Positions 7,903 to 17,645 are shown, numbered from the stretch's first letter. The stretch is 64,000 nucleotides of DNA from Alteribacillus iranensis (GCF_900113025.1 NZ_FONT01000001.1:772441-836440), one strand, 5' to 3'. Notes: generated by a model not told the origin, from the sequence alone. Numbers and translations: made by a program.

Positions 7903-8044
7903 TATCTCCACCTCCATTCTTTTTTCTCATCCTATGCATAGATACCCAGACATGTTCCTTTATGAAAGACGCTTTCAAACTTGTTAGGAGTGCGTTACAA
8001 TAATATACGGTCGCTGCTACATTGATAAGAAAGGAACATTTATT

Positions 8045-8536
8045 ATGCCGCTTACGAAAAAATCACTACAAGAGAGGTATGAGTCATTTATTAATACTGC
8101 ATCTGACAGTGAGATTGATGTCATGGAGCGTATGTTATCAGGATGGGAAAAAAAGAGAGATGGAGAATACGACTCGTTTATTGGGAGTTGGCTTCAGCCT
8201 CGAAGTCATTGGGAAGAAAATACCCTGGTCGTAACCATTCCTAATCATAAAGGACTTGAAAATATTTTAGAAATTACTCACGGAGGTGTCACAGCTACTC
8301 TCCTTGACAATTCTATGGGAATTGCTGCTGATACCATAGCTCCAGAAGGGTATGCTGCTGTCACACTGGAAATGAAAATAAATTTCATGAAACCCGGAAA
8401 AGGCAATGAACTTCGCTGTGAAGCGAGCATCCTTTCTCACAGTCGTAAAACAGCGGTTACGTCAGGAAGCGTGTATCGGGAGGATGGCACGCAAATCGCC
8501 CATGCAACGGCTACCTTTTACTTCGTACGCCATTAA
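8045..8536 (+). CDS. Hotdog-fold thioesterase (PaaI/YigI-like)
   Basis: This 163-aa protein belongs to the hotdog PaaI-type acyl-CoA thioesterase group. The conserved helix segment THGGVTATLLDNSMGIAA carries the catalytic-type HGG..A motif. It is followed by VTLEMKINFMKPGKGNELRCEA, broken here as TLEMKINFMKPG, characteristic of the fold. Substrate is unknown; such enzymes hydrolyse aryl- or fatty-acyl-CoA. ATG 8045 follows AAAGGAACATTTATT. It is divergent from ylbD and has a YugN-like gene downstream. Confidence 0.85.
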   Translation: MPLTKKSLQERYESFINTASDSEIDVMERMLSGWEKKRDGEYDSFIGSWLQPRSHWEENTLVVTIPNHKGLENILEITHGGVTATLLDNSMGIAADTIAPEGYAAVTLEMKINFMKPGKGNELRCEASILSHSRKTAVTSGSVYREDGTQIAHATATFYFVRH

Positions 8537-8644
8537 ATACCATTCTATAATTCACAAAGTATTAAACAGACATCATTGCATAACGTGTCTATTCATACTA
8601 TGATTAAAATAAAGCAATTGTATGTAAATATGGGAGGGACATCA

Positions 8645-9013
8645 ATGGATATTAAGGGTTTTGATTTTGAGGGAAGAGAATATAGTTTTGGGAATTTAAC
8701 TCGAATCATGGAAAAACATGGTTTCATTCATGCCGAACAATGGGACTATGAAAGAGTAACGTATGATTATAAAATGTTGGACGAAAGCGATGACGCCACT
8801 TATTATTTACGTGTACAAGCATTTGCAATAGAAGGGGAAATTCCACAGAAAAACGCGAAAGTTCAGTTGTTGACTCCAATGTTAGGACGTCATTATTACC
8901 CTCATGGTATCGAATATGACGAAGAATTTCCGGACAAAATTGCTAGAAAATCTACAAGCATCATAGAAGGCGTCCATAAGGAATTATTTGATGCAGAAGA
9001 AGCTGCTTCATAA
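8645..9013 (+). CDS. YugN-like family protein
   Basis: The 122-aa cytoplasmic protein resembles the YugN family of Bacillaceae, whose function is unknown. Recognisable stretches are WDYERVTYDYK, DDATYYLRVQAFAIEG and LGRHYYPHGIEYDEEFP. The start is ATG 8645 because GGGAGGG lies 6 bp upstream; the open frame extends further but without a ribosome site. It is followed by its own terminator. Confidence 0.82.
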   Translation: MDIKGFDFEGREYSFGNLTRIMEKHGFIHAEQWDYERVTYDYKMLDESDDATYYLRVQAFAIEGEIPQKNAKVQLLTPMLGRHYYPHGIEYDEEFPDKIARKSTSIIEGVHKELFDAEEAAS

Positions 9014-9039
9014 GCAGACACAAGCTTATATTTCTTTTA

Positions 9040-9077
9040 AAAAACGGTGAATCCTTATGATTCACCTGTTTTTTTAT
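9040..9077 (+). terminator. Terminator after the yugN-like gene
   Basis: GGTGAATC and GATTCACC form the stem, followed by a run of seven T. Confidence 0.88.
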
Positions 9078-9283
9078 TTTTTCACTACTCCACGTATAAT
9101 AACCATTCGTTTACCTGTTCAAAGCTTCATTCTCATATTATAATAAAAGAGTGTGACATTCATTTCTCGAAACATATCATCCCACGTGTCCATTCCAAAA
9201 ATTTTATTCTATAATATAGTAACTTAATGCTGATGGATGTAATCCCCTTACATAGTGTCGAGAGGGTTGAAAGGAGACTCACT

Positions 9284-10348
9284 GTGCCGTTCGTACTTAA
9301 CAAAAAAATAATTTTTCGTATTGTAGTAATTGTTTTATTATTAATTGGTGCCTACTACATCTTACCCGTATCAGGCCCTATCCTTCTTGCATTGTTAACG
9401 GCTCTTTTTTTAAGCCCTTCTATTAAGTTTATTATGGAAAAAACAAAAATTAAGCGAAGTATTGCCGTTACCCTTGTTTTTACCGGTTTTCTGTGTGTGT
9501 TAGGGTTAAGTGGTTATTTTTTAATTACACAAGTCGTTACACAAGTGTTGGATTTCATCGAAAATTTACCTGGTTATATCAATGATATTAATCATTCTTG
9601 GTTGAACTTACAGACAAAAATTGAAAAAGCTTATGAAGAACTGGATCTACCCCCTGTCGTCATTCAGGAAATTAATAATCAAATCACAGACATGTTCAAT
9701 AACATGCGTGATCAATATGCGAGTGGTGATTTAATTAACAACATCGCAAGTTTAGTCGCCTCGATTCCTAGGTACTTAGTGTCGTTTCTCGTGTACTTAA
9801 TTGCTTTGTTCTTATTCATGTTAGAACTACCGAGGCTTCGTAAACAAATGTATACGTTCATGAAAGAAGATACTGCAGAAAAGTTTAAATTTATGACGTC
9901 CCGTCTTTCTTACGTCATTCTTGGTTTCTTTAAAGCACAGTTCCTCGTGAGCATTATTATTTTTATAGTGACACTGATAGGCCTGTACATATTTACACCA
10001 GAAGTGGCACTCATGATGGCTGTTATTATATGGTTGATCGATTTTATTCCAATCATTGGTTCTATCGCTATCTTAGCTCCGTGGTCCCTCTACTATTTTG
10101 TAGCTGGTGAAACATTACTCGGAACGCAGCTTATCATTTTAGCAGCTATCCTACTGATTATCCGGAGAACAGTGGAACCAAAAGTAATGGGACATCACAT
10201 TGGTTTGTCCCCCCTTGCGACTTTAATTTCTTTATACCTTGGTTTGACTCTGCTCGGAGTAATCGGATTTATTATCGGACCGTTAGCTGTCATTGCGTTT
10301 ACTTCTGCCAAAGAAGCTGGGATCATCAAATTGAATTTTAAAGTCTAA
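9284..10348 (+). CDS. AI-2E/YtvI-family membrane permease
   Basis: This 354-aa integral membrane protein of the AI-2 exporter (UPF0118) superfamily has about seven or eight hydrophobic segments. A long soluble domain lies after the third (about residues 75-160). The conserved C-terminal block IDFIPIIGSIAILAPW..RRTVEPKVMGHHIGLSPLATL is clear in pieces. Members export autoinducers or act as Na+/H+-type exchangers in halophiles, so sodium export is an alternative. GTG 9284 is chosen because AAAGGAGA precedes it. It ends in a strong terminator. Confidence 0.85.
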   Translation: MPFVLNKKIIFRIVVIVLLLIGAYYILPVSGPILLALLTALFLSPSIKFIMEKTKIKRSIAVTLVFTGFLCVLGLSGYFLITQVVTQVLDFIENLPGYINDINHSWLNLQTKIEKAYEELDLPPVVIQEINNQITDMFNNMRDQYASGDLINNIASLVASIPRYLVSFLVYLIALFLFMLELPRLRKQMYTFMKEDTAEKFKFMTSRLSYVILGFFKAQFLVSIIIFIVTLIGLYIFTPEVALMMAVIIWLIDFIPIIGSIAILAPWSLYYFVAGETLLGTQLIILAAILLIIRRTVEPKVMGHHIGLSPLATLISLYLGLTLLGVIGFIIGPLAVIAFTSAKEAGIIKLNFKV

Positions 10349-10360
10349 GTCAGCCGAAAC

Positions 10361-10403
10361 AAGAAGGAGACATGTGACCATCACATGTCTCCTTCTTCTT
10401 TTT
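10361..10403. terminator. Terminator after the permease gene
   Basis: A 16-bp stem (AGAAGGAGACATGTGA with its complement) around CCA is followed by TTCTTTTT. Confidence 0.88.
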
Positions 10404-10493
10404 ATTATCTTTTTCTTAGGTTTCACGTTTGGAACAACTACCAAACAGCCTTTCCTAAACACCTGTCTTACTCTCACTCAAATTACTCGGCAT

Positions 10494-11045
10494 TTAATAA
10501 TACGGAGAAATCATTAGATAAACAAGCACGCCTGTGATGCTGACGTAAAGCCATAATGGCATTGTCCAGCGTGCAATTTTTCGATGTTTTTCCACTTGGT
10601 ATTTAATACCGCGTAAAAATGATAATATCGCTAGCGGTACGATAACAGCAGCTAGAATAATATGAGTAATTAATATAAAGTAATAAACGCCAGCTAAGAA
10701 TCCACTTCCTCCGTATGACGTCGATTCAGCCAAGGAATGGTATGTTAAATACGTCACTAAAAATAACGAAGTGGATGAAAAGGCGGCATAAATAAAACGG
10801 CGATGCATTTTTATATTTTTACGCAAAATGAAAAACAAAGCCATGAGTAAGAAAACAGTAGTAAAGCTATTAAAAATGGCATTCATCATTGGAAGAATCG
10901 TTAAATCAAAACCAATATCTTTATTGATGCCATCCGCAAAAATTAGAAATGTGACAAGCCCATTGACGATAATCGTTACGAGTACAGCCACCCATATATT
11001 CTGTCTATCGCTAGAAGACGAAGCTGTCGAATGACGTTCTGCCAA
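10494..11045 (-). CDS. ctaM: DUF420 membrane protein, CtaM/YozB-type oxidase assembly factor
   Basis: This 183-aa protein has five predicted transmembrane helices. DUF420 features are visible: NAIFNSFTTVFLLMAL, the HRRF segment, FLVTYLTYH, ITHIILAAVIVPLA and HRKIARWTMPLWLYVSITG in parts. The conserved His residues fit heme or copper handling. The Staphylococcus aureus homologue CtaM is needed for aa3-type oxidase activity (established for that species). Here it lies directly after ctaF, where B. subtilis has ctaG, supporting a role in caa3 assembly. TTG 11045 follows GAGGAGGTTACCACG. Confidence 0.85.
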   Translation of the reverse strand: MAERHSTASSSSDRQNIWVAVLVTIIVNGLVTFLIFADGINKDIGFDLTILPMMNAIFNSFTTVFLLMALFFILRKNIKMHRRFIYAAFSSTSLFLVTYLTYHSLAESTSYGGSGFLAGVYYFILITHIILAAVIVPLAILSFLRGIKYQVEKHRKIARWTMPLWLYVSITGVLVYLMISPYY

Positions 11046-11262
11046 CGTGGTAACCTCCTCATTTTCAGCTATTCTCTTTTATTGTACCGAAGTTATGCGA
11101 GTCAAAGCGAGTGTAATCCTAACAATCACGTGAACGTTGGAGGACAATTTCTCTACGATAGCCATAACTGCTCTGATTTGCAAAAGAGCATAAGTGTGAT
11201 ATCCAACCCCATAAGTTGCCAGACACCGAAACAGCATTACGTAAATGATGACCTATTGGATA

Positions 11263-11300
11263 AAAAAACTGCTTCAGGCTAGGCCTCGAAGCAGTTTTTT
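11263..11300. terminator. Terminator between ctaF and ctaM (usable on both strands)
   Basis: AAAAAACTGCTTC and GAAGCAGTTTTTT form a stem with an internal AGGCTAGGCCT. It ends the ctaCDEF unit on the minus strand. The 218-bp stretch between it and ctaM (11046-11262) shows no other feature. Confidence 0.85.
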
Positions 11301-11309
11301 ATTATTCTA

Positions 11310-11654
11310 TTACCACTTTGTTTCTCCCAGCAATAAAATCAATGCAATCAGTGCTGGGATGGTAACCACAATCCCTGTTGCGAAAAAAGCATTAGGCCAA
11401 CCGTGGTCTTTGTCCTTTAAGTGCATAAAATAAAATAGCTGTAAGGCAAATTGTACGGTTCCCAACAACAAAATGAAAGGTACTACAAATCCAGACGGAA
11501 TCGTTTCCGTAGCTACGGAAATAAACGAAATGATCGTAAGCATAATCATAAAAGCAAAAGACACCACTTGGATGCGAGTTTCTCTTCCAAGTTCATATCT
11601 TTCATTCTCAGTCATTGCGCTTTTCGGAAAAGGCTTTGAAAGTTCATCAGACAT
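11310..11654 (-). CDS. ctaF: Cytochrome caa3 oxidase subunit IVB
   Basis: This small membrane subunit of the cytochrome c oxidase has 114 aa and three transmembrane helices. The block FALQLFYFMHLKDKDHGWP is typical of prokaryotic COX4. ATG 11654 lies 4 bp after the ctaE stop, with AGGGGG upstream. It is the last gene of ctaCDEF before the terminator. Confidence 0.93.
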   Translation of the reverse strand: MSDELSKPFPKSAMTENERYELGRETRIQVVSFAFMIMLTIISFISVATETIPSGFVVPFILLLGTVQFALQLFYFMHLKDKDHGWPNAFFATGIVVTIPALIALILLLGETKW

Positions 11655-11657
11655 GTT

Positions 11658-12278
11658 TTACGCACCCCCTAGTGTCAATAAATACACTACTGTAAATATG
11701 AATACCCACACCACGTCAATAAAGTGCCAATACAGACTGGCGGAGTAGAATTTAGGAGCATTTGCCAACGTAATCCCTTTCCCCCAATAACGTACAAGCA
11801 ATGTAGTAATCCACCCGAGACCAAACAGTACGTGAGCTCCGTGAAGCCCTACGAGAGTGTAGAAGGAAGATGCAAATGCACTTACCGAGTACCCTAGCCC
11901 AACATGGTTGTAGTGCCAGAACTCATATACCTCACATCCAAAGAATCCAAGTCCCAGCAGGACGGTAACGAGAAAATACATTCTCATCGCTTTAAAATTA
12001 TTTTTCTTCATCGATATAATACCCAATACACTTGTTAAGGAACTAGTTAACAAGAACATGGTCATTAAAAAGACGAGCGGGAGAGAGAACAGCTCATCTG
12101 GCGTTGGACCGCCTGCTGTTCCTTCTCTTAACCCAAGGAATGTACCAAAAAAGGTAGCAAACATGATGGTTTCCCCGCCGAGAAATACCCACATACCGAG
12201 AAACTTATTTTTACCTTCTATCGTTGATTTTTCCGGATTAGCCGGAAGACCATTCGATACATCTACGTGATCTGACAT
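11658..12278 (-). CDS. ctaE: Cytochrome caa3 oxidase subunit III
   Basis: Subunit III of the heme-copper oxidase stabilises subunit I and its proton channels. The 206-aa protein has five hydrophobic helices and the signature blocks MWVFLGGETIMFATFF and LHGAHVLFGLGWI, and ends with YWHFIDVVWVFIF. ATG 12278 was chosen because GGAGGT lies 8 bp upstream; it begins one base after the ctaD stop. The in-frame TTG at 12287 falls inside that ribosome site. Confidence 0.95.
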   Translation of the reverse strand: MSDHVDVSNGLPANPEKSTIEGKNKFLGMWVFLGGETIMFATFFGTFLGLREGTAGGPTPDELFSLPLVFLMTMFLLTSSLTSVLGIISMKKNNFKAMRMYFLVTVLLGLGFFGCEVYEFWHYNHVGLGYSVSAFASSFYTLVGLHGAHVLFGLGWITTLLVRYWGKGITLANAPKFYSASLYWHFIDVVWVFIFTVVYLLTLGGA

Positions 12279-12279
12279 T

Positions 12280-14154
12280 TTATCCAACCTCCTTCTCGAT
12301 TTTCTTTACTTCCTCGAGAGGAATGTGGTAGCCATGATCTTCTTTTGAATGCAGTACCATTGTACCGAAAGTCATAATAAATCCGATAGCAATCACAACT
12401 CCTGGTGGCACGATAGGGTTATCCATGTTAATCATTATCATACCAAATCCCCAAATAAATAAACCAAGCGACATGAGGAACGGAAGGATCGATCCATTTG
12501 GCATGTGGATGTCCTGTAATGGTTCAGCTGGTTGCATTTTACCTTCCCCGTGTACTTTTTCATAAAACCACGGATCGAGAGAACGTACTTGTGGTGTTTG
12601 AGCGAAGTTATACTCTGGAATTGGAGTATGTGTTGCCCACTCTAATGTACGAGCATTCCAAGGATCACTCACTGTAATACGTTCTGACTTAAATGCTGAA
12701 TAAACAATGTTTAGCACGAGCACTACAATGGCAGCTCCCATTACGAAAGCACCGACACTAGAAACTAAGTTCATCGTATCCCAACCTTGACCGCCAAGAT
12801 ATGTGTATACACGGCGAGGCATTCCAATTAAACCAAGGATATGCTGGATAAAGAATGTTAAATGGAATCCAATATAAAGTAACCAGAACATGATTTTACC
12901 TAGTGTTTCATTCAGCTTGTGGCCAAACATTTTTGGATACCAGTAGTAGAGGCCTGCTAAAAGACCAAATACAATACCACCAATAATAATATAGTGGAAG
13001 TGAGCTACTACAAAGTACGTATCATGGTATAAATAATCAACAGGTGCCATCGAAAGCATTACACCTGTAATACCACCTAAAACAAACGTAGGGACGAAGG
13101 AAGCTGCACAAAGCATAGCTGTGTTGAATACGAGCTTACCGCCCCACATTGTAAACAGCCAGTTAAATATTTTAATACCTGTCGGCACGGCAATCGTCAT
13201 CGTTGCTAGTGCAAACACTGAGTTCGTAATCGGTCCAATACCAATCGTGAACATGTGGTGCACCCACACCATGAAAGATAGGAACGCGATAACAATTGTC
13301 GCAAATACCATAGCAGTATAACCAAACAACCGCTTATGTGAAAACGCAGGAACCACTTCTGAAATAATACCAAAAGCAGGTAATACTAATATATACACTT
13401 CCGGATGTCCAAAGATCCAGAAAATATGTGCCCACAAAATAGAGTTACCACCCATGTCAGGAGTGAAAAATTGACCCATAAACAGACGATCTAACATTAA
13501 TAACGCAAGACCTGCTGCGAGTGGTGTAAAGGCGAATACGATCAAAATGGAAGCAACCAGTCCTGTCCAGCAGAACAATGGCATTCTCATCATGGTCATA
13601 CCTGGAGCACGCATGTTTATGATCGTAACTATAAAGTTAATGGCAGAGATCAACGTACCAAAACCACTAACTTGTAATCCTAGAGCATAAAAGTCCATCC
13701 CTGAACCGGCATACTCTCTCGTAGAAAGTGGTACATATGCTGTCCACCCTGCATCTGGGGCTCCTCCGAAGAACCAGCTCATGCTTAAGAGCAATCCTCC
13801 AAAGAAGAAAATCCAAAAACCGAGAGCATTAATAAATGGAAACGCAACGTCACGCGCCCCGATTTGTAAAGGAATAACAAAGTTCATAAACCCGAAAATC
13901 AGCGGGGTAACTGCCAAGAATAACATAATTGTACCATGCATGGTAATCAATTCATTAAAAACCTGGCCTGTCATAAAATCGTTTTCTGGCACCATGAGCT
14001 GAATTCTAATAAACAGCGCCATTAAACCAGCTTTTACGAAAAACAGCGTACCCGCCACTAGATACAATATCGCAAGCTTTTTATGGTCGACTGTAGTTAG
14101 CCAATCCCATACAACGCTTTTCTTTTTATTCGCTGTAGCAGTAGCAGTAGCCAA
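12280..14154 (-). CDS. ctaD: Cytochrome caa3 oxidase subunit I
   Basis: The catalytic subunit carries the low-spin heme and the heme-CuB centre where O2 is reduced and protons are pumped. The 624-aa protein has at least twelve helices, the CuB block WAHIFWIFGHPEVYILVLP with the cross-linked His-Tyr pair, WVHHMFT, and the heme ligand region HFHYIIIGG. The start is TTG 14154 after AAGGAGGT with 7-nt spacing. It opens with an unusual Ala/Thr repeat (ATATATA) before KKK. It is the second gene of ctaCDEF and tightly linked to ctaE. Confidence 0.96.
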   Translation of the reverse strand: MATATATANKKKSVVWDWLTTVDHKKLAILYLVAGTLFFVKAGLMALFIRIQLMVPENDFMTGQVFNELITMHGTIMLFLAVTPLIFGFMNFVIPLQIGARDVAFPFINALGFWIFFFGGLLLSMSWFFGGAPDAGWTAYVPLSTREYAGSGMDFYALGLQVSGFGTLISAINFIVTIINMRAPGMTMMRMPLFCWTGLVASILIVFAFTPLAAGLALLMLDRLFMGQFFTPDMGGNSILWAHIFWIFGHPEVYILVLPAFGIISEVVPAFSHKRLFGYTAMVFATIVIAFLSFMVWVHHMFTIGIGPITNSVFALATMTIAVPTGIKIFNWLFTMWGGKLVFNTAMLCAASFVPTFVLGGITGVMLSMAPVDYLYHDTYFVVAHFHYIIIGGIVFGLLAGLYYWYPKMFGHKLNETLGKIMFWLLYIGFHLTFFIQHILGLIGMPRRVYTYLGGQGWDTMNLVSSVGAFVMGAAIVVLVLNIVYSAFKSERITVSDPWNARTLEWATHTPIPEYNFAQTPQVRSLDPWFYEKVHGEGKMQPAEPLQDIHMPNGSILPFLMSLGLFIWGFGMIMINMDNPIVPPGVVIAIGFIMTFGTMVLHSKEDHGYHIPLEEVKKIEKEVG

Positions 14155-14184
14155 GTGGTTTACCTCCTTCTAATTATTCAATAA

Positions 14185-15255
14185 TTACTCTTCTACACTT
14201 AAAGATTTCAAGTATGCAATAAGTGCTTCCATATCTTCATCGCTAATATTTTGGAACCCAGGCATGTTATTACCTTGTTTGTAATCTTCTGGATTACGGA
14301 TCCAACCTTCTAAGTTTTCATCTGAGAATTCGACAACATTTGCAATGAATTCACGGTCAGCAAAGTTACTCAGTGCCGGTCCTTGGCCTGTTCCTTGTCC
14401 AGCAACTGCGTGACAGCCGATACAGCCTTGATCTTCAAACACTTGACGGCCATCTGCTTCAACAGAATTCTCTTCAGGTAATTCTTCTTCCTGAGACATT
14501 TCTTCCACCCAAGCTTCATATTCCTCAGGCTCTTGTACAATCACTTTAAAGTCCATCAACGCGTGAGACGGTCCGCACAATTCAGCACACTTGCCTTTAT
14601 ACACACCAGGCTCGTCCGCTTCAAGCCACATCATGTTGTCCACACCAGGAACAGTATCAATTTTACCACCTAGTGCCGGCACCCAGAATGAGTGCATGAC
14701 GTCGCTTGCAGTTAGATTAAACCAAACTTTTTCTCCGACCGGGATATGGACTTCATTCCCCGCAGTGAAACCTTGTGGATAATCAAACTGCCACCAGTAT
14801 TGGTGTCCAACTACATCAATAATCAATGCTTCAGACTCATCTGGAGCTGGTGCTTCTTCACCGCTCTCGCCAGCCTGGCTGGAGCCTTCTACATCAGGCG
14901 GACTTTCCGCGAAATAATATGTACCTTGAATGGTAGGTACAGCAAGGATAATAAGGAGAATAATAGGTACAACAGTCCAAGTAATCTCCAACGCTTTACT
15001 GCCTTCCACCTGTTTCGGAAGTTCATCATCGCCTGGTTTTTTACGGAATTTAAAAACAGCAATAAAGAATAGCGTAAATACGACGATGACTACTAAGGCC
15101 ATTACATATAAGCTGAGTATCATGTTGTCGTAGATCCATTGTGCCTGCGGGCCTTTTGGATCTAACGCTGATAACCTTTCCTCCCCGCACCCCGCAAGGA
15201 AAAGAAGCATTGCGGATAGAGGAAGGAAACGCAGTAACCCTTTGCGTCCTTTCAT
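14185..15255 (-). CDS. ctaC: Cytochrome caa3 oxidase subunit II with fused cytochrome c domain
   Basis: Receives electrons and passes them to CtaD. The 356-aa precursor has a lipobox (LFLAGC, Cys23) and two transmembrane helices. A CuA domain follows (HSFWVPALGGKID, KCAELCGPSHALM) and then a C-terminal cytochrome c domain with heme motif CIGCH and an axial Met in NNMPGFQ. The c domain makes this a caa3, not aa3, enzyme. An acidic insert near SGEEAPAPDESEA is notable. The start is ATG 15255, where the signal peptide begins; the upstream frame extension would cover the hairpin after ctaB. GAGAGG lies rather far (12 nt) upstream. Confidence 0.93.
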   Translation of the reverse strand: MKGRKGLLRFLPLSAMLLFLAGCGEERLSALDPKGPQAQWIYDNMILSLYVMALVVIVVFTLFFIAVFKFRKKPGDDELPKQVEGSKALEITWTVVPIILLIILAVPTIQGTYYFAESPPDVEGSSQAGESGEEAPAPDESEALIIDVVGHQYWWQFDYPQGFTAGNEVHIPVGEKVWFNLTASDVMHSFWVPALGGKIDTVPGVDNMMWLEADEPGVYKGKCAELCGPSHALMDFKVIVQEPEEYEAWVEEMSQEEELPEENSVEADGRQVFEDQGCIGCHAVAGQGTGQGPALSNFADREFIANVVEFSDENLEGWIRNPEDYKQGNNMPGFQNISDEDMEALIAYLKSLSVEE

Positions 15256-15338
15256 AAAATCATCAAACCTCTCTTTCACATAAAAATAATTGCAAAATTT
15301 ATATGCTTTTACAGTCATTCTCCCTTTTAGGAAAGTGA

Positions 15339-15377
15339 ACAACAGAGAGTGGAAGATAACCTTCCACTCTTGTTGTT
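15339..15377 (-). terminator. Strong hairpin between ctaB and ctaC
   Basis: CAACAAGAGTGGAAG pairs almost perfectly with CTTCCACTCTCTGTTG across a short loop at the ctaB stop codon. No T-run follows, so it may be a leaky terminator, mRNA-stability hairpin or processing site that lowers ctaC expression from ctaB transcripts. Confidence 0.65.
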
Positions 15378-16314
15378 AAAAGTGGACAATGACCATAAGC
15401 ACAAACAAAATGGTGAGATAATTAAGCGAATAGATGAACATCATCGTAGCCCATTTGATATCATCCTTCATCTTAAAGCCAGCAATACCTAAAGCCAACC
15501 ATCCAATCCCAAGCAATGCCGCAACTACGGTATATATTGTCCCGAATTCATAAAGAAACAATGAAATAGGAAGCAAGACAGCTACATATAAAACAATCTG
15601 TCTTTTCGTCATTGCGAAACCTGCTACTACTGGAAGCATCGGCACGTTTGCAGCTTTGTATTCATCAGCACGTCTCATAGCTAATGCTAAGAAATGAGGC
15701 GGCTGCCAAATAAACATAATTGCAAATAACAACCATGCATAAAGATGCAATCCCGGATCTACCGCTGCCCAACCGATAAGGGGGGGGACAGCGCCAGAAA
15801 TAGAACCTGCTACTGTGTTTAATGTAGAAACTCGTTTCAACCACATCGTATAAATTACTACATACGTAACAAGCCCAACAATTCCGATGACAGCAGCAAT
15901 TGGTTCGACAGCTGCCAGCAACATAATACCGAGCGCCGATTCAATTAAACCTGCAAGCAGTACATTCGTTGCTTTCACACTGCCTATAACGGTCGGTCTT
16001 TCTTTTGTACGTTCCATAACAGGATCAATATCACGGTCAATATAATTATTGAGTGTACATCCACCTGCCATTACAAGGCCGGAGCCAACCATTGTCAATA
16101 TTAAAATATGCAAGTTCTGTAACAGCTGGAAATCAGTATATACAGATGCTAGAAAGATGCCGGCAAACACTGTAATTAAGTTCGATGAAACGATTCCCAT
16201 TTTAGCCAGAGTTACATATTCTTTCCAGGTTTTGTTACCGGAATGGGCTTGGGTTCTCTCAGGATGAGCATCCACGACTTTAGCAGTATCTACTGCTGTG
16301 TTGCTTTTTTCCAA
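15376..16314 (-). CDS. ctaB: Protoheme IX farnesyltransferase (heme O synthase)
   Basis: Attaches a farnesyl group to heme B to make heme O, the precursor of heme A. The 312-aa protein has about nine transmembrane helices. The UbiA-family Asp-rich motif is [15 protein letters not shown], and a second loop, [11 protein letters not shown], is conserved. The TTG start at 16314 is preceded by a G-rich ribosome site (AAGGGGGGGAAAGG). It is divergent from ctaA, with about 370 bp between the two starts, and upstream of the oxidase genes. Confidence 0.95.
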   Translation of the reverse strand: MEKSNTAVDTAKVVDAHPERTQAHSGNKTWKEYVTLAKMGIVSSNLITVFAGIFLASVYTDFQLLQNLHILILTMVGSGLVMAGGCTLNNYIDRDIDPVMERTKERPTVIGSVKATNVLLAGLIESALGIMLLAAVEPIAAVIGIVGLVTYVVIYTMWLKRVSTLNTVAGSISGAVPPLIGWAAVDPGLHLYAWLLFAIMFIWQPPHFLALAMRRADEYKAANVPMLPVVAGFAMTKRQIVLYVAVLLPISLFLYEFGTIYTVVAALLGIGWLALGIAGFKMKDDIKWATMMFIYSLNYLTILFVLMVIVHF

Positions 16315-16684
16315 ACCTTTCCCCCCCTTCTCACACTTGCGGTTATATTTATGACACCTTCAAATAGAGAAAATAGAATAACATACTTATACTATGTTGT
16401 CTTCCTATTTGTATTACCATACAGATTGTATCATATAACCGCATAAAAAGAGAAAGAGCACGTAATTATTCTCTCTCTCTTGACATCTACCTGACATTAT
16501 AGCTTAAAAGTGTACGAGTTTCATCATTTTCGCAAGTTTCACAGGATCTTCACATTTGTATGAGAGTGAAGCCGATTGTTCACTCTTTCGAAATTGACTT
16601 TTTAGGCTGTTCTTCATTACTATGAATATGTTATATACATTCCAATCTTTGTCGAAGCTATGGCAAAGAGGAGGTGACAAGAAA

Positions 16685-17593
16685 ATGAATAAAGGGTTAA
16701 AGATTTTTGGGCTATTTGCCTCATTCGGCATGTTGATTGTCTTATTACAAGGAGCGTTAGTAACTAAAACAGGCTCTGCAGATGGCTGCGGCGCAACATG
16801 GCCTCTTTGCTTCGGTGAATTTATGCCTGAAAATCCTGCGGTAGAAACGATCATAGAATATAGCCACCGACTCTGGTCCGGACTTATGGGAATTGTTATC
16901 ATCATTCTAGCGATCTGGTCTTGGAAAAAACTTTCTCACTTACGAGAGACAAAATTTTTAGCATTGATGGCTGTTTTATTTATTATGTTTCAAGGTCTGA
17001 TGGGGGCAGGGGCTGTAATTTGGGGTAATTCAGATATTGTCTTAGCTTTACACTTTGGAATTTCGACCATATCATTTGCATCCGTTGTTCTGTTAAATGT
17101 ATTAGCCTTTGAAGACGGCAAACGCGGCATCCCCGCTCCCGTCATTTCCAAAGGATACAGATTGTACACGTTTATTGTCTTTATATATAGTTATCTCGTT
17201 ATATATACGGGAGCTTACGTAAAACACACCGAAGCTACTTATGCTTGTACAGGTTTTCCTCTATGTAACGGGGAAATAATTCCAACTATGACAGGAAGCT
17301 TAGGTTTTCAAACTGCAGTTCACTTCTCGCACCGAGTATCTGCCTACTTGCTCACACTGATGATACTCATTTTGACCATCTGGACCCTTCGTAAGTACAC
17401 TCATTACCTTAGTTTGGTTTGGACAAGCATTGCTGCGGTCTTGTTGATCATCGTACAAATTGTGGCAGGAGTGTCCATCCTTTACGCAGACACTTATTTA
17501 ACACCTGCACTCTTCCACGCATTAACGATCACATTATTGTTCACTATATTGGCATATATTACAATGATTATAACCAGAAAACCAGCTTCTTAA
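16685..17593 (+). CDS. ctaA: Heme A synthase
   Basis: Oxidises the C8 methyl of heme O to give heme A for the caa3 oxidase. The 302-aa protein has eight transmembrane helices in two similar halves. The first periplasmic loop has the Cys pair Cys35/Cys42 (GCGATWPLC), which in B. subtilis forms a disulfide, and a nearby catalytic-type Glu with His (EYSHRLWSG). A second Cys pair is seen in YACTGFPLC. ATG 16685 follows AGGAGGTGACAAGAAA. It is divergent from ctaB, as in B. subtilis, and has its own terminator. Confidence 0.95.
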   Translation: MNKGLKIFGLFASFGMLIVLLQGALVTKTGSADGCGATWPLCFGEFMPENPAVETIIEYSHRLWSGLMGIVIIILAIWSWKKLSHLRETKFLALMAVLFIMFQGLMGAGAVIWGNSDIVLALHFGISTISFASVVLLNVLAFEDGKRGIPAPVISKGYRLYTFIVFIYSYLVIYTGAYVKHTEATYACTGFPLCNGEIIPTMTGSLGFQTAVHFSHRVSAYLLTLMILILTIWTLRKYTHYLSLVWTSIAAVLLIIVQIVAGVSILYADTYLTPALFHALTITLLFTILAYITMIITRKPAS

Positions 17594-17605
17594 ACCAGAT
17601 AAAGA

Positions 17606-17645
17606 AAGACTGCTGTCACTTATCAGACAGCAGTCTTTTTTCTCT
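17606..17645 (+). terminator. Terminator after ctaA
   Basis: AGACTGCTGTC pairs with GACAGCAGTCT, followed by TTTTTTCTCTTTT. Confidence 0.92.

Noticed and set aside
7959..7979. cre-like sequence (TGAAAGACGCTTTCA) near the thioesterase gene
   Set aside because: It has one extra base in the centre relative to the 14-bp cre spacing, so it is unlikely to be a good CcpA site.
16504..16905. 133-aa minus-strand frame opposite the ctaA start
   Set aside because: Antisense to the well-supported ctaA coding region; compositionally a shadow.
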